A stretch of DNA of 64,000 bases, taken from Catalinimonas niigatensis. Its GTDB lineage: Bacteria > Bacteroidota > Bacteroidia > Cytophagales > Cyclobacteriaceae. Positions 53,303 through 61,888 of this stretch are shown here, piece after piece. The notes beneath the pieces are model-generated. The model saw nothing but the letters and a program-made list of their open reading frames with translations. It was not told the DNA's origin and did not search any database. A program made the position numbers and the translations under genes. Within the stretch, counting starts at the first letter, position 1. Every line of letters begins with the position of its first letter. The stretch covers positions 124,001 through 188,000 of the forward strand of contig NZ_CP119422.1 of NCBI RefSeq assembly GCF_030506285.1, read 5' to 3'.

Positions 53303-53494
53303 ATGAGTGATAATAAAAAAGGTGGTTTGAAAGAATTTTTTTCAATGAATGAAGTAGCCGGTTACTTTTTTCGTAGCAAAGAGAAAAACCGTACCGATAA
53401 CGTGAATCTGAAAATGATGCATGGCATTAATAAAATTTCTATCGTCATGTTTTTATTGGGTATTATTTATCTGGTCATGAAAAATATATTCTAA
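53303..53494 (+). CDS. small membrane protein, DUF6728-like
   Basis: Sixty-three residues. The polar first half contains the conserved-looking VAGYFFRSKEKNRTDNVNLK, and MMHGINKISIVMFLLGIIYL forms the single membrane helix near the C-terminus. I recall this pattern as DUF6728, a small Bacteroidota-specific family of unknown function, but could not check. Its stop directly abuts the TTG start of the next gene. The gap of 70 bases after ispG allows cotranscription. Confidence 0.75.
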   Translation: MSDNKKGGLKEFFSMNEVAGYFFRSKEKNRTDNVNLKMMHGINKISIVMFLLGIIYLVMKNIF

Positions 53495-53851
53495 TTGGAT
53501 ATAGAATCATTTCGCCTCTACTGTATCGCTAAAAAAGGGGTAACAGAAGAATTTCCTTTTGGTGAGCAGACACTGGTATTTAAAGTGATGGGGAAGATAT
53601 TTGCTTTGACAAATATAGATACTTTTGAGAGTGTTAATCTTAAGTGTGATCCGGAGCAGGCTGTCTTATTAAGAGAACAATATGCTGAGGTACAGCCCGG
53701 CTATCACATGAATAAAAAGCACTGGAATACCGTGAACCTGAATGGAAGTGTAGGAGATAAGCTTTTGAAAGAGTGGATTGATCATTCTTATAGCCTGGTT
53801 TTCAACAGTTTACCTGCAAAATTGAAACGAGAATTTGATAATCTTTTCTAA
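53495..53851 (+). CDS. MmcQ/YjbR-family protein
   Basis: One hundred and eighteen residues. It starts at a TTG that directly follows the upstream stop codon. The segments GVTEEFPFGEQTLVFKVMGK, VNLKCDPEQAVLLREQY, and GYHMNKKHWNTVNLNGSV followed by an IDHSYSLV helix are the standard family pattern. The fold resembles CyaY/frataxin-like or DNA-binding domains, and the molecular role is unproven. It is followed after 2 bases by the SGNH hydrolase gene. Confidence 0.9.
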   Translation: MDIESFRLYCIAKKGVTEEFPFGEQTLVFKVMGKIFALTNIDTFESVNLKCDPEQAVLLREQYAEVQPGYHMNKKHWNTVNLNGSVGDKLLKEWIDHSYSLVFNSLPAKLKREFDNLF

Positions 53852-53853
53852 TA

Positions 53854-54444
53854 ATGAGTTCAGTTAAGCCCACTTATCTGGCTTTAGGCGACTCCTACAC
53901 CATCGGAGAGAGTGTACTGCCCAGCGAAAGATGGCCGGTAATGCTGGCAGAACAGCTGCAGTGGAATCCTCCCCAAATCATTGCAACTACTGGCTGGACT
54001 ACTTCCGAATTACTGGACGGTATCCGACAAACTATACTTGCAAATGTATATGATTGGATATCTCTGTTAATTGGTGTAAACAATCAGTACCGAGGACAGG
54101 GTTTGGACGAATACCAAAAAGATCTGAATCAACTGGCTCAAGTAATGTTACCTTTAGTAGATCATCAACCCAATCGTGTCTTCTTACTTTCCATCCCTGA
54201 TTACGGCGTGACACCTTTTGCCAAAGAGAAAAATCCTGAAAAAATAAGTCAGGAACTGTCACAATTTAATCATGCCAACCAAGCCTTTGCAGCGCAGCAG
54301 GGATTTCAATACTGCAACATTACAGAAGACTCATTACTGGCCAAAGAAAGATCAGATTACCTCGCTGAAGATCAGCTACACCCTTCAGTATTGATGTACA
54401 AAGCCTGGGTAGATAAAGTGTTACAAAACTGTAAATTTTCTTAA
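53854..54444 (+). CDS. SGNH/GDSL-family hydrolase
   Basis: One hundred and ninety-six residues. Block I with the catalytic Ser is ALGDSYTIGESV, block III is SLLIGVNNQYRG (Asn), and block V is EDQLHPSVLMYKAW (Asp-x-x-His). There is no signal peptide, so it is probably a cytoplasmic esterase or lysophospholipase-like enzyme with unknown substrate. It is the last gene of the ispG–DUF6728–MmcQ–SGNH run, all separated by very short gaps. Confidence 0.92.
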   Translation: MSSVKPTYLALGDSYTIGESVLPSERWPVMLAEQLQWNPPQIIATTGWTTSELLDGIRQTILANVYDWISLLIGVNNQYRGQGLDEYQKDLNQLAQVMLPLVDHQPNRVFLLSIPDYGVTPFAKEKNPEKISQELSQFNHANQAFAAQQGFQYCNITEDSLLAKERSDYLAEDQLHPSVLMYKAWVDKVLQNCKFS

Positions 54445-54522
54445 CCCCATTAAGGAATAGTTTTTTTATCAAAAATGAAGATTTTCTTGGTATCCAAAGA
54501 CAGATAAATCACGTAAAATCAA

Positions 54523-54530
54523 TAGCTTTG
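54523..54530 (+). promoter_or_regulatory. candidate -7 element before ilvE
   Basis: TAGCTTTG matches the Bacteroidota TAnnTTTG consensus, 57 bases before the ilvE start. No clear -33 TTTG lies at the expected distance. AAGGA just before the ATG may act as a ribosome binding site. Confidence 0.3.
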
Positions 54531-54587
54531 TTTTAAGCGTAAGCCTATTTTTTTTGAAAATATTGTATTTCAGCAAAGTATAAGGAC

Positions 54588-55652
54588 ATGACAGGAACAC
54601 TTGATATTGCAATTCAGAAGACGTCACATTCCAGGATCAATGAAGTTGATTTTGACAATATTCCTTTTGGTAAGGTCTATTCTGACCATATGTTCATTGC
54701 AGATTATAAAAACGGACAGTGGAGTGACTTGCGCATTGTTCCATTTGAACATTTAAAAATGAGTCCGGCAAATGCTGCACTACATTACGGACAATCAATT
54801 TTTGAGGGGATGAAGGCGCATAGAGGTCCTGATGGCAGTGCTTTAATTTTTCGTCCTGAAAAGAATGCCCAGCGTTTTAATCGCTCTGCAGTCAGGATGT
54901 GCATGCCAGAACTTCCTGAGGAAATCTTTGTGGGAGGGATAGATGCGCTGGTGCGCCTGGACAGAGACTGGATACCTGATAAAGAAGGAAATTCACTTTA
55001 CCTACGTCCTTTTATGTTTGCTGCTGATGAATATATAGGCGTGCGTCCTTCTCTTACCTATAAGTTCATGATCTTTACCTGTCCGGTTGGAGGCTATTAC
55101 AGTAAACCAGTACGAGTAAAAATTGAGACAAAGTTTGTCAGAGCAGCTGAAGGTGGGACTGGTGCAGCCAAAACTGCCGGTAACTATGCTGCTTCTTTAT
55201 ATCCAGCCCAACTGGCAGCCAAAGAAGGCTATGATCAGTTGATCTGGACGGATAGCAAAACCCATACGTTGATTGAGGAAGCTGGGACAATGAACATCAT
55301 GCTGGTCATAGATGGGAAGTTGGTTACTCCTCCTACCAGTGGGACTATTCTGGAAGGCGTAACCCGCGACAGTATTTTAGAACTTGCACGTGATTGGGGA
55401 ATGGAAGTTGAAGTGAGAAAAGTGACAGTAACTGAAATTATGGATGCTATTAAATCCAACCGTTTGCAAGAAGCTTTTGGTGCTGGTACTGCAGCTACCA
55501 TAGCCCATATTGCGGCCATTGGCTATGAAGGAGTAGATTATGAACTTCCTGCGGTAGAAAATCGTGAATTCTCCAACAGAACTTTGCAGGAAATGGAAGC
55601 CATCAAAAGAGGGAAAAAAGAAGATCGCTTTGGATGGATTCATAAAATTTAG
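54588..55652 (+). CDS. ilvE: branched-chain amino acid aminotransferase
   Basis: Three hundred and fifty-four residues, the longer BCAT form. Landmarks are LHYGQSIFEGMKAHRGPDGS, the PLP Lys region with GTGAAKTAGNYAASLYPAQL, LIEEAGTMNIMLVIDGK and SGTILEGVTRDSILELA. It performs the last step of Val, Leu and Ile synthesis or the first of their breakdown in the cytoplasm. A hairpin with an eight-T run follows 19 bases after the stop, so it is a single-gene unit. Confidence 0.94.
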   Translation: MTGTLDIAIQKTSHSRINEVDFDNIPFGKVYSDHMFIADYKNGQWSDLRIVPFEHLKMSPANAALHYGQSIFEGMKAHRGPDGSALIFRPEKNAQRFNRSAVRMCMPELPEEIFVGGIDALVRLDRDWIPDKEGNSLYLRPFMFAADEYIGVRPSLTYKFMIFTCPVGGYYSKPVRVKIETKFVRAAEGGTGAAKTAGNYAASLYPAQLAAKEGYDQLIWTDSKTHTLIEEAGTMNIMLVIDGKLVTPPTSGTILEGVTRDSILELARDWGMEVEVRKVTVTEIMDAIKSNRLQEAFGAGTAATIAHIAAIGYEGVDYELPAVENREFSNRTLQEMEAIKRGKKEDRFGWIHKI

Positions 55653-55670
55653 AAATTTGTTACCTGTTGA

Positions 55671-55702
55671 AATCCACTTGAAAACTAAGTGGATTTTTTT
55701 TT
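55671..55702 (+). terminator. rho-independent terminator after ilvE
   Basis: Perfect 9-bp stem (AATCCACTT at 55671–55679 with 55687–55695), 7-base loop, then a run of T. It lies 19 bases after the ilvE stop and before prfB. Confidence 0.85.
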
Positions 55703-55743
55703 ATCATTGTATTCATTCAATTAATTTATTACTGTAGATCATC

Positions 55744-56821
55744 ATGACAAAAGATCAATTGAAAGATTTAAAGGCTAGAGTTAGTGCCTTGAGGGGGTAT
55801 CTTTGACTACGATAAAAAGAGAGCCGAAATAGAAGATGAAGAAGCCATAAGTATACAGCCTGATTTCTGGAATAATCCCCAGGAAGCAGAACAAATCATG
55901 AAGTCTATTCAAGGTAAAAAGTCTTGGACCAAAACCTTTGAAAGGGCACAAACCGCTTATGAAGACCTGGAGACCCTGTATGAGTTTTACGAGATGGATG
56001 AGGTCAGTGAGCAGGATCTTGAAAAAGAGTACGACAAAGCTTTGAAAGTAATTGAAGAACTGGAGTTCAAGAAAATGCTTTCGGGAGAGGAAGATCAACT
56101 GAGTGCCATCATGGAAATCAATCCTGGAGCAGGAGGTACAGAAAGTCAGGATTGGTCAGAAATGCTGATGCGGATGTACATCATGTGGGGTGAAAGCCAC
56201 GACTATAACGTAAAGCAAATCAGCTACCAACCCGGGGATACTGCCGGTATCAAAGGAGTTACTTTAGAATTTGAAGGTGAATTTGCTTATGGAAATCTGA
56301 AATCTGAAAACGGAGTACATCGTCTGGTAAGAATTTCTCCTTTCAATGCCAATGGAAAACGCCAGACTTCCTTTGCCTCTGTCTATGTGTATCCAGTAGT
56401 GGATGATTCTATTGAAATTGATATCAACCCTGCAGATATCAGGTGGGATACATTTCGCTCTGGGGGGGCCGGTGGACAGAATGTGAACAAAGTAGAGACC
56501 GCTGTACGACTTCATCATGCGCCTTCAGGAATAATTGTAGAATGTCAGCAGGAACGCTCACAACTTCAGAATAAGGAGAAAGCCATGAAGATGCTCAAAT
56601 CAAGGTTATATCAGGTGGAGATTGAAAAAAGAAATGCTGAAAGAGCTGAGATTGAGAGCAATAAAGATAAAATAGACTTTGGCTCACAAATCAGGAACTA
56701 TGTACTGCATCCTTACAAATTAGTTAAAGACACCCGAACTGGTGTTGAAAGAACTGACATCAACCAGGTGTTAGATGGTGATTTAGATGATTTCATCAAA
56801 GCTTATCTGATGGATCAATAG
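55744..56821 (+). CDS. prfB: peptide chain release factor 2, expressed by programmed +1 frameshift
   Basis: Translation starts at ATG 55744, runs 20 codons ([20 protein letters not shown]) to CTT at 55801, and meets TGA at 55804–55806. A +1 shift on CTTT continues as GAC-TAC (Asp-Tyr-Asp-Lys-Lys) to the stop at 56821, giving about 358 residues. The shift site AGGGGG-TAT-CTT-TGA-C is identical in order to the classical prfB site, with the internal Shine-Dalgarno-like AGGGGG at 55792–55797. The product has the RF2 tripeptide SPF (about 198–200) and the catalytic GGQ (about 243–245, in [12 protein letters not shown]). RF2 ends translation at UGA and UAA, and the frameshift senses RF2 shortage. 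A terminator follows. Confidence 0.97.
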
Positions 56822-56876
56822 TTTATTAATACTGCTGCTTAAGCCTAAGGTTGGTTAATATTAAAACTTCTAAATG

Positions 56877-56914
56877 AAAAAAGAGCAGAAGAACGATGCA
56901 TGCTGCTCTTTTTT
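56877..56914 (+). terminator. rho-independent terminator after prfB
   Basis: Twelve-bp stem (AAAAAAGAGCAG at 56877–56888 with 56903–56914) with a 14-base loop. The right arm ends in six T. It lies 55 bases after the prfB stop. Confidence 0.8.
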
Positions 56915-57007
56915 GCTTTGAAGAATTAAATTTTCCAAGTAGGAATATTATTCAAAGAGAATCGTTGATTTTAAGAGCGAGGAATAATTACCCATAAACA
57001 CTTCTAA

Positions 57008-57256
57008 GTGGATATAGAAATTTTTTTGCGTTTGTCCATTTCCCATCAGGCTCAGTATACATGGAAGTATGGGAATCATTTAGCCAGAAAGGATGGATTT
57101 CAGTTCAATCATGATCTTTATTATCTGGATAAATTTTTTGTGGAAATCGTGTATAACCTTGAATTAGGGCAAGTTGAGAGTATTGATGGGTTTATACAAT
57201 CGTCCCGACTTATCACTTATGTACAACACATAGACCTGCAAAAGTTATATTCATAA
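57008..57256 (+). CDS. small conserved hypothetical protein, about 82 residues
   Basis: Starts at a GTG (57008). The sequence MDIEIFLRLSISHQAQYTWK then YGNHLARKDGFQFNHDLYYL and DKFFVEIVYNLELGQVESI recalls a family of about 80-residue Cytophagales proteins with the order 'gxyLAxRxxxxxxxxLYxxxxFxVExxYN'. Function is unknown; there is no signal peptide or membrane helix. It stands alone between two terminators, which supports an independent transcript. Confidence 0.6.
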   Translation: MDIEIFLRLSISHQAQYTWKYGNHLARKDGFQFNHDLYYLDKFFVEIVYNLELGQVESIDGFIQSSRLITYVQHIDLQKLYS

Positions 57257-58030
57257 AAAACTTTTGAATAAACAGCCATCAAAAAATAAATCCTGGATTC
57301 TTCAGGCAGTTTCTGGGTATTTAAGTATTCTGCCCCAAGTAGGTTTTTCCTTCTCTATCCTTTCCCATGAAATATAATTAAAATTTACGCTACAACTTTT
57401 GTTTGACAACCTATGAATTGGCATCTCATTGTAGATAATGATTATAGAATTAGGGAGACGATTGGGGAGAAAATGTGTGGATATGATGTTAAAATTCTAC
57501 GTTTTTGGGGAATGATCTTTATCAAAAAGGGTGTTTTAGTGATGTTTTTCGCAATTATGGAATAGGCACGATATTGGAAATTGTCTTTATATAATTGTAG
57601 TTCCAGATTTTTTAAACTTGTTAAAATTCATTTTTTAAACTGATAATTACCGCATAGCGGACACTGGAAAGACAATTGGGCTGTTTACTTGATGGAAATA
57701 AACTAAGCGATACTTTTAGTATCGCTTTAGTTTTTTAATAGACCTTACTATAGGTGACATTATTCTAGCAATGGTCTTTTTTTACTTATGTAAAACTTTC
57801 CTCACTTAAAAGATAATTGCCAATAAGGACGAAATGAGTCTTACAGGATTGTTTTATATACACAAAATCTAGAGAAACTGTAATATTATCATCATCTCAA
57901 AAGGATAAAAATGATGTAATAATTAGAAGTAAAAAAAATAAATTGTATTATTTTAATTTGAAATTAAAATATTCTTACCTAACTTGCTTGTATATTAAAC
58001 TGATCTAGTAAAAAATTAAATATATACGAG
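57257..58030. other. long gene-poor gap with an orphan terminator-like hairpin
   Basis: About 770 AT-rich bases. One hairpin with a T-run (57701–57736) has no annotated gene just upstream. A 50-codon frame at 57413–57565 begins MNWHLIVDNDYRIRETIGEK, which looks like the first strand of a receiver domain and then degenerates, so it may be a decayed response-regulator fragment. No tRNA, repeat array or att site is visible. Confidence 0.4.
57701..57736 (+). terminator. terminator-like hairpin in the 57.3–58.0 kb gap
   Basis: Fourteen-bp stem with one bulged T (AACTAAGCGATACT at 57701–57714 with 57718–57732), loop TTT, followed by more T. Its orientation suits plus-strand transcription, but the nearest upstream plus-strand gene ends 445 bases away. 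An unannotated small RNA is one explanation. Confidence 0.6.
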
Positions 58031-58426
58031 ATGCGTTTTCCAGAATTAGAATTACAACCCAATGGTGCTGAGTTATTCTACAATGAATACAAAGATAAGC
58101 TACCCGAAGAAAAACTTTTGAGAGGTTTTTCTTTTGCTCAGGCATGTGATGAATTTCAGAAGCATTTTAATAAATACCTGATTTCTGAAAAGAACAGCAT
58201 GTACAGTATGAATAATACCATCAGGAATTTTTTTGCAGATAACAGTTCCAATCGTCAGAGCATGATGTTGTTTGCCATATTTGTCAGAGAGCATTTAGAA
58301 ATCACCAATGATATGTTGTTGGGAAAAGAATACTACGAGCTCATGACTAAGTTTAATGCTTTGAGGGAAAAGCTACATCAGCTACTCAATATGTTACTGG
58401 CAGATAATATTGAAAAAGAGAAGTAA
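58031..58426 (+). CDS. hypothetical helical protein, 131 residues
   Basis: Begins MRFPELELQPNGAELFYNEY and contains several amphipathic helices (EKLLRGFSFAQACDEFQKHF, then FNALREKLHQLLNMLLADNI near the end). No signal peptide, membrane helix or recognised domain is seen. The stop is followed about 45 bases later by a strong bidirectional hairpin. It is convergent with the N-formylglutamate-amidohydrolase-like gene, so it is outside that operon. Confidence 0.6.
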   Translation: MRFPELELQPNGAELFYNEYKDKLPEEKLLRGFSFAQACDEFQKHFNKYLISEKNSMYSMNNTIRNFFADNSSNRQSMMLFAIFVREHLEITNDMLLGKEYYELMTKFNALREKLHQLLNMLLADNIEKEK

Positions 58427-58471
58427 TCGGATAGATTTTAAGTGAAAGTGTTTTCAGTGCTTGTGATGATC

Positions 58472-58510
58472 AAAACCAGGGATTATTCAATCCCTGGTTT
58501 TCTTTTTATA
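58472..58510. terminator. terminator between convergent genes, overlapping the amidohydrolase 3' end
   Basis: Perfect 11-bp stem (58472–58482 with 58491–58501), 8-base loop, with T-rich sequence on the plus side. The right arm lies inside the last codons of the minus-strand gene ending at 58483. It may act on transcripts from both sides. Confidence 0.8.
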
Positions 58511-59196
58511 AAACTGTATAGTATGGTTTGTAGAGATGTTTGGATCAAATCAAATTTCTCTGTATTCACCCATTTTTGATTGATTTCTATTTCCACTCCT
58601 GCGTATGTATTTGCTGCATACTTTGTTCTAAGGTAAGTGGTTAAACCATCATCAGTTCCTTTGTATGGTGAATTATATATTACCTGCATATCAGGCAAAG
58701 CGTTCTGCAGAAATGCTTTTATTTGAGCACAAATATCCACTTCCAAAGGGCGTGCCGGGTCAAACAGAATTCCTATATCCGTATCTCTGATGCTGCCATT
58801 GAAGATGGGAGTAAAGGAATGAATGGAAAAATGAAGACTTATCTTCCCATTTTTTTGATAAATATCTAACTGCTTTTCTACTCTTCTTCTGTAAGGAAGA
58901 TAAACGGATTGAATAAGTTTGGATTTCTCATACACACTTAAAGAGGATGTAAACCTGGAAAATAACTCAGGATTATCCAATGATCTGTTCATCTCTATAA
59001 GCAGCCGACTGATGGTACATGCTACTAAGGGAATCCCTAAATGATCAGATAAAGCTTGGGCTAAATTAAGTGTACCCGGGTCCCAGCCCTGATGGCTTTG
59101 AAGAACTTTTTCCTGAGCTTCAAAAAGATGTATATAAGCAGGAGGAATATGGTTTCCCCCATGCTCACAACTTAGGATAAGGGCATAGGATGCCAT
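58483..59196 (-). CDS. N-formylglutamate amidohydrolase family protein
   Basis: Two hundred and thirty-seven residues. The family pattern is clear: ALILSCEHGGNHIPPAY with the metal-binding Glu-His, SHQGWDPGTLNLAQALSDHL, and the later HFSIHSFTP and PYKGTDDGLTTYL. The classical enzyme cleaves N-formyl-L-glutamate in histidine breakdown; here there is no hut gene, so another N-acyl or amide substrate is likely. The start overlaps the 3' end of the GCS2-like gene by 25 bases, implying translational coupling. It is the last gene of the C39–RimK-like–GCS2–amidohydrolase operon. Confidence 0.9.
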   Translation of the reverse strand: MASYALILSCEHGGNHIPPAYIHLFEAQEKVLQSHQGWDPGTLNLAQALSDHLGIPLVACTISRLLIEMNRSLDNPELFSRFTSSLSVYEKSKLIQSVYLPYRRRVEKQLDIYQKNGKISLHFSIHSFTPIFNGSIRDTDIGILFDPARPLEVDICAQIKAFLQNALPDMQVIYNSPYKGTDDGLTTYLRTKYAANTYAGVEIEINQKWVNTEKFDLIQTSLQTILYSFIKRKPGIE

Positions 59197-60437
59197 GTTT
59201 CAAAAGTCTCATTTTCTTCAAGGCAGTCACAGAGCTCACCATAAATCAACTTTAGATTTTCTCTGTTGTAAATGCCATCCGCTAAATTTAATATTCGGCT
59301 TCCCAAAGAGCCTCGCAGCAGGATTGTATCCAAAGATGATGTCCAGGGTTGCATGGCTTCAGGGTACTGTTTTTGCACCAATTTATAAAGATGCATCCAC
59401 AGTTGTTTGGCTCTCGCAGAGCTGCCTTTCCATTGAAAAAGGCTCAAATAGTCAATATTTTCAATATTTGTATTTTCTGCATCCTGGATTATGTTCTGAA
59501 AAATAGTATAAAGCGAGTCTACTGTCCATTGCTGTTGCTCTTCTAAACCAATAAGTTTACCTTCAATCAACATTTTAAGTACATGTGTGATAAGATTGAG
59601 AATGGCCAGGTCGGCCATTGGACTTTCCTGAATATCCAAAATCCTGATTTCAATAGAACCACGGTCAAATCTAGCAATGGCACCACGAGAATTTAACCAT
59701 ACGGCCTCCAACACATTATCCTTGTCTAGGGGTTTAGCGGCCTGAGTGATAGGATCGTAAATCAATTTTTGGTAATCAGCCTTATTAAAAGCTTGCTCAG
59801 GAATTACCCTGCCCGTAATTTGAGGAATACGCTTTTGATTCTGCTGATAATAGTCCAGACGTTTATCTAATTTTCCAGTGTATTGACTTTCCAGTATAGG
59901 TGAACTGGCAGTCAAAGCTGGCATGATAGGCATAAGAACACGTATGGCTGCATGTAATCTGGCAAATTCGTCATCGCCTGAAAAAGGTAAATTCAAGTGA
60001 GTACTTTGTAAATTAGACCAGCCATGACCTTTACAATTAAAGATGCGGTCATAGGTTTCATAAATTTCTTTGTTGCCATATGGCCAAAGCTGTGTTTCTT
60101 CAGCTGGGTTCATCCAGGGATGTGCTGCTGAAGGCATCAGTTTAGCATCAAAGCGGGTCAGCAACTGATTGATTTGCCGTATATTGGTGGCAAAGTCTTG
60201 CCCTAATTTCCAAAGATCAGCCGAAGGCTGGCTGCATTTAAGTTCAATAACGTGCCTTACCAATTCATTGGACCAGGTAACCGGACCATTCTCAAATTCA
60301 TCAACATAATCCCCTGCGGCAGCTTTCAGTAACTCATCCGCAATGGGTTTGACATTCAGGGTATTTTTATCAACAATCATGTATTCCAGTTCTACTCCGT
60401 ATGCCTGGAAAAGATGAAGAGGCTTGCGTTTTTGCAT
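59172..60437 (-). CDS. GCS2-type carboxylate-amine ligase
   Basis: Four hundred and twenty-one residues. The N-terminal FQAYGVELEYMIVD carries the Glu residues of the GCS2/glutamine-synthetase-like fold, and NELVRHVIELKCSQPS, SAAHPWMNP, and STHLNLPFSGDDEFARLHAA with RGSIEIRILDIQESP follow as in YbdK-like proteins. It is predicted to form a gamma-glutamyl or related amide bond with ATP; known members make glutamylcysteine or act on unknown acids. It starts 1 base after the stop of the RimK-like gene and overlaps the next gene by 25 bases. Confidence 0.9.
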   Translation of the reverse strand: MQKRKPLHLFQAYGVELEYMIVDKNTLNVKPIADELLKAAAGDYVDEFENGPVTWSNELVRHVIELKCSQPSADLWKLGQDFATNIRQINQLLTRFDAKLMPSAAHPWMNPAEETQLWPYGNKEIYETYDRIFNCKGHGWSNLQSTHLNLPFSGDDEFARLHAAIRVLMPIMPALTASSPILESQYTGKLDKRLDYYQQNQKRIPQITGRVIPEQAFNKADYQKLIYDPITQAAKPLDKDNVLEAVWLNSRGAIARFDRGSIEIRILDIQESPMADLAILNLITHVLKMLIEGKLIGLEEQQQWTVDSLYTIFQNIIQDAENTNIENIDYLSLFQWKGSSARAKQLWMHLYKLVQKQYPEAMQPWTSSLDTILLRGSLGSRILNLADGIYNRENLKLIYGELCDCLEENETFETWHPMPLS

Positions 60438-60438
60438 A

Positions 60439-61887
60439 TTAATTTGATTTGACGCTTTGAAAGAGGGTATCCATAATTCTGAGATAAAGCTGATCTTTAA
60501 TCATTTTATCTTCAATCCCACTGTCAATACTGGGATTGTCGTTTACTTCAATGACGTAATATTTGCCGTTTACTTCTTTGATGTCTACCCCATAAAGGCT
60601 ATTTCCGATTAATTTTGTGGCTTTTAATGCGGTTTGGATCAATGCATCAGGAGCATCTTTCATGGCAACGGTTTCTGCTTTACCATCCTTGTCTCTTGCG
60701 TTGCTCCAGTTAATGATTTGCCAATGGTTGCGGGCCATAAAGTATTTACAGATGTAAAGCGGCTCATTATTGATGATTCCGATTCTCCAGTCAAAAGAAG
60801 TAGGCATAAATTCCTGGGCAATCAGCAGTTCGGAGCTTTGGAATAAGCTCTGCAAGGCAGGTACAAGTTCAGGTTCTGAATTGATCTTTACTACACCTTT
60901 TGAGAAGCAACTGTCAGGTTGTTTCAGTACCAGAGGGAAGCCAAAATCATAAAGTGCTGATACAGGAGTTTCTTTACGTACAATCAGGGATTTTGGCGTA
61001 GGAATCTGATTGGCTTGCAGCACCTCATTAAGATATACCTTGTTGGTACATTTTAAGATAGAATCTGAATCATCAATGACGACCAGTCCTTCTGATTCTC
61101 CTTTTTTTGCAAAGCGGAAGGTATGGTGGTTTACATTGGTTGTTTCCCTAATGAAGAGTGCATCATATTGTATCAGCTTACCATAGTCGTTTTTGGTAAT
61201 CAAATCAATGCTAAAACCGGTTTTATCCGCCGCTTTCACAAATTTTTGAATAGCCTTTTCATTGGATGGCGGGTACTTATCATCGGGATTGATCAGGATC
61301 GCCAGATCGTATTTTTTACGTGACACATTACTTCCAAAAGTCTTTTTCCCTGCAAAGTGAGCTTGTAAGGAGGCATTCAGAAGAGGTTTATCCTCTTCAG
61401 GTACGTCAGCGTTATTCATTGGTCTGATATACTGAAGCAACCATTTTTTTTCTTTTTGAACAAAGCGGGCTTTCAGTAGTGGAGTCTGTAAAAGGTTAAA
61501 AAGGATGGAAGATACCTTTAAGAAATTCTCCTGCTTGGTTCTTCCCATGTAAATGCGCATTTCCACAGTTTTATCTTCCACCTGCTTGAATGCATCCTGA
61601 ATCAGTTCATCAAAATCAAGGCTATCCTCACGAATCAAAGAAGGATAACGGAAATCTTGAATCACAGAAATACGCGGCATCACTTTGTGACCACGGGCCT
61701 CAGCAAGGAGCGACACATAATAGCCCAGGCTTTGGTACTGATAGGAGCGGCAAAAGTTGAGGATTTTAGTGTTTTTTGCTTTCAGTAATTGAGATTCTCC
61801 GAAATATTCAGCGGGAGTAATTACCTGAACGCCATCAATTTGAAATTTCCAGTTGTTTGGGTTTTCTGTTACGATAAGTTTAGACAT
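60439..61887 (-). CDS. RimK-like ATP-grasp ligase with RLAN N-terminal domain
   Basis: Four hundred and eighty-two residues. The N-terminal 190 or so (KILNFCRSYQYQSLGYYVSL, then HKVMPRISVIQDFRYPSLIR) fit the RLAN domain. A pre-ATP-grasp domain (AILINPDDKYPPSNEKAIQK, then YDALFIRETTNVNHHTFRFA) and the ATP-grasp domain follow, with LVLKQPDSCFSKGVVKI for nucleotide binding, FDWRIGIINNEP (Arg/Asp) and the metal-binding YVIEVNDNPSIDSG near the C-terminus. Such proteins add amino acids to a carboxyl group. It lies in a tight operon between the C39-like peptidase gene (1-base gap) and the GCS2 gene (1-base gap). Confidence 0.93.
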   Translation of the reverse strand: MSKLIVTENPNNWKFQIDGVQVITPAEYFGESQLLKAKNTKILNFCRSYQYQSLGYYVSLLAEARGHKVMPRISVIQDFRYPSLIREDSLDFDELIQDAFKQVEDKTVEMRIYMGRTKQENFLKVSSILFNLLQTPLLKARFVQKEKKWLLQYIRPMNNADVPEEDKPLLNASLQAHFAGKKTFGSNVSRKKYDLAILINPDDKYPPSNEKAIQKFVKAADKTGFSIDLITKNDYGKLIQYDALFIRETTNVNHHTFRFAKKGESEGLVVIDDSDSILKCTNKVYLNEVLQANQIPTPKSLIVRKETPVSALYDFGFPLVLKQPDSCFSKGVVKINSEPELVPALQSLFQSSELLIAQEFMPTSFDWRIGIINNEPLYICKYFMARNHWQIINWSNARDKDGKAETVAMKDAPDALIQTALKATKLIGNSLYGVDIKEVNGKYYVIEVNDNPSIDSGIEDKMIKDQLYLRIMDTLFQSVKSN

Positions 61888-61888
61888 G

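Noticed and set aside
57413-57565. 50-codon frame starting MNWHLIVDNDYRIRETIGEK
   Set aside because: It resembles the first strand of a receiver domain but lacks the phosphoacceptor Asp and the rest of the domain; at most a decayed fragment, so mentioned only in the gap entry.
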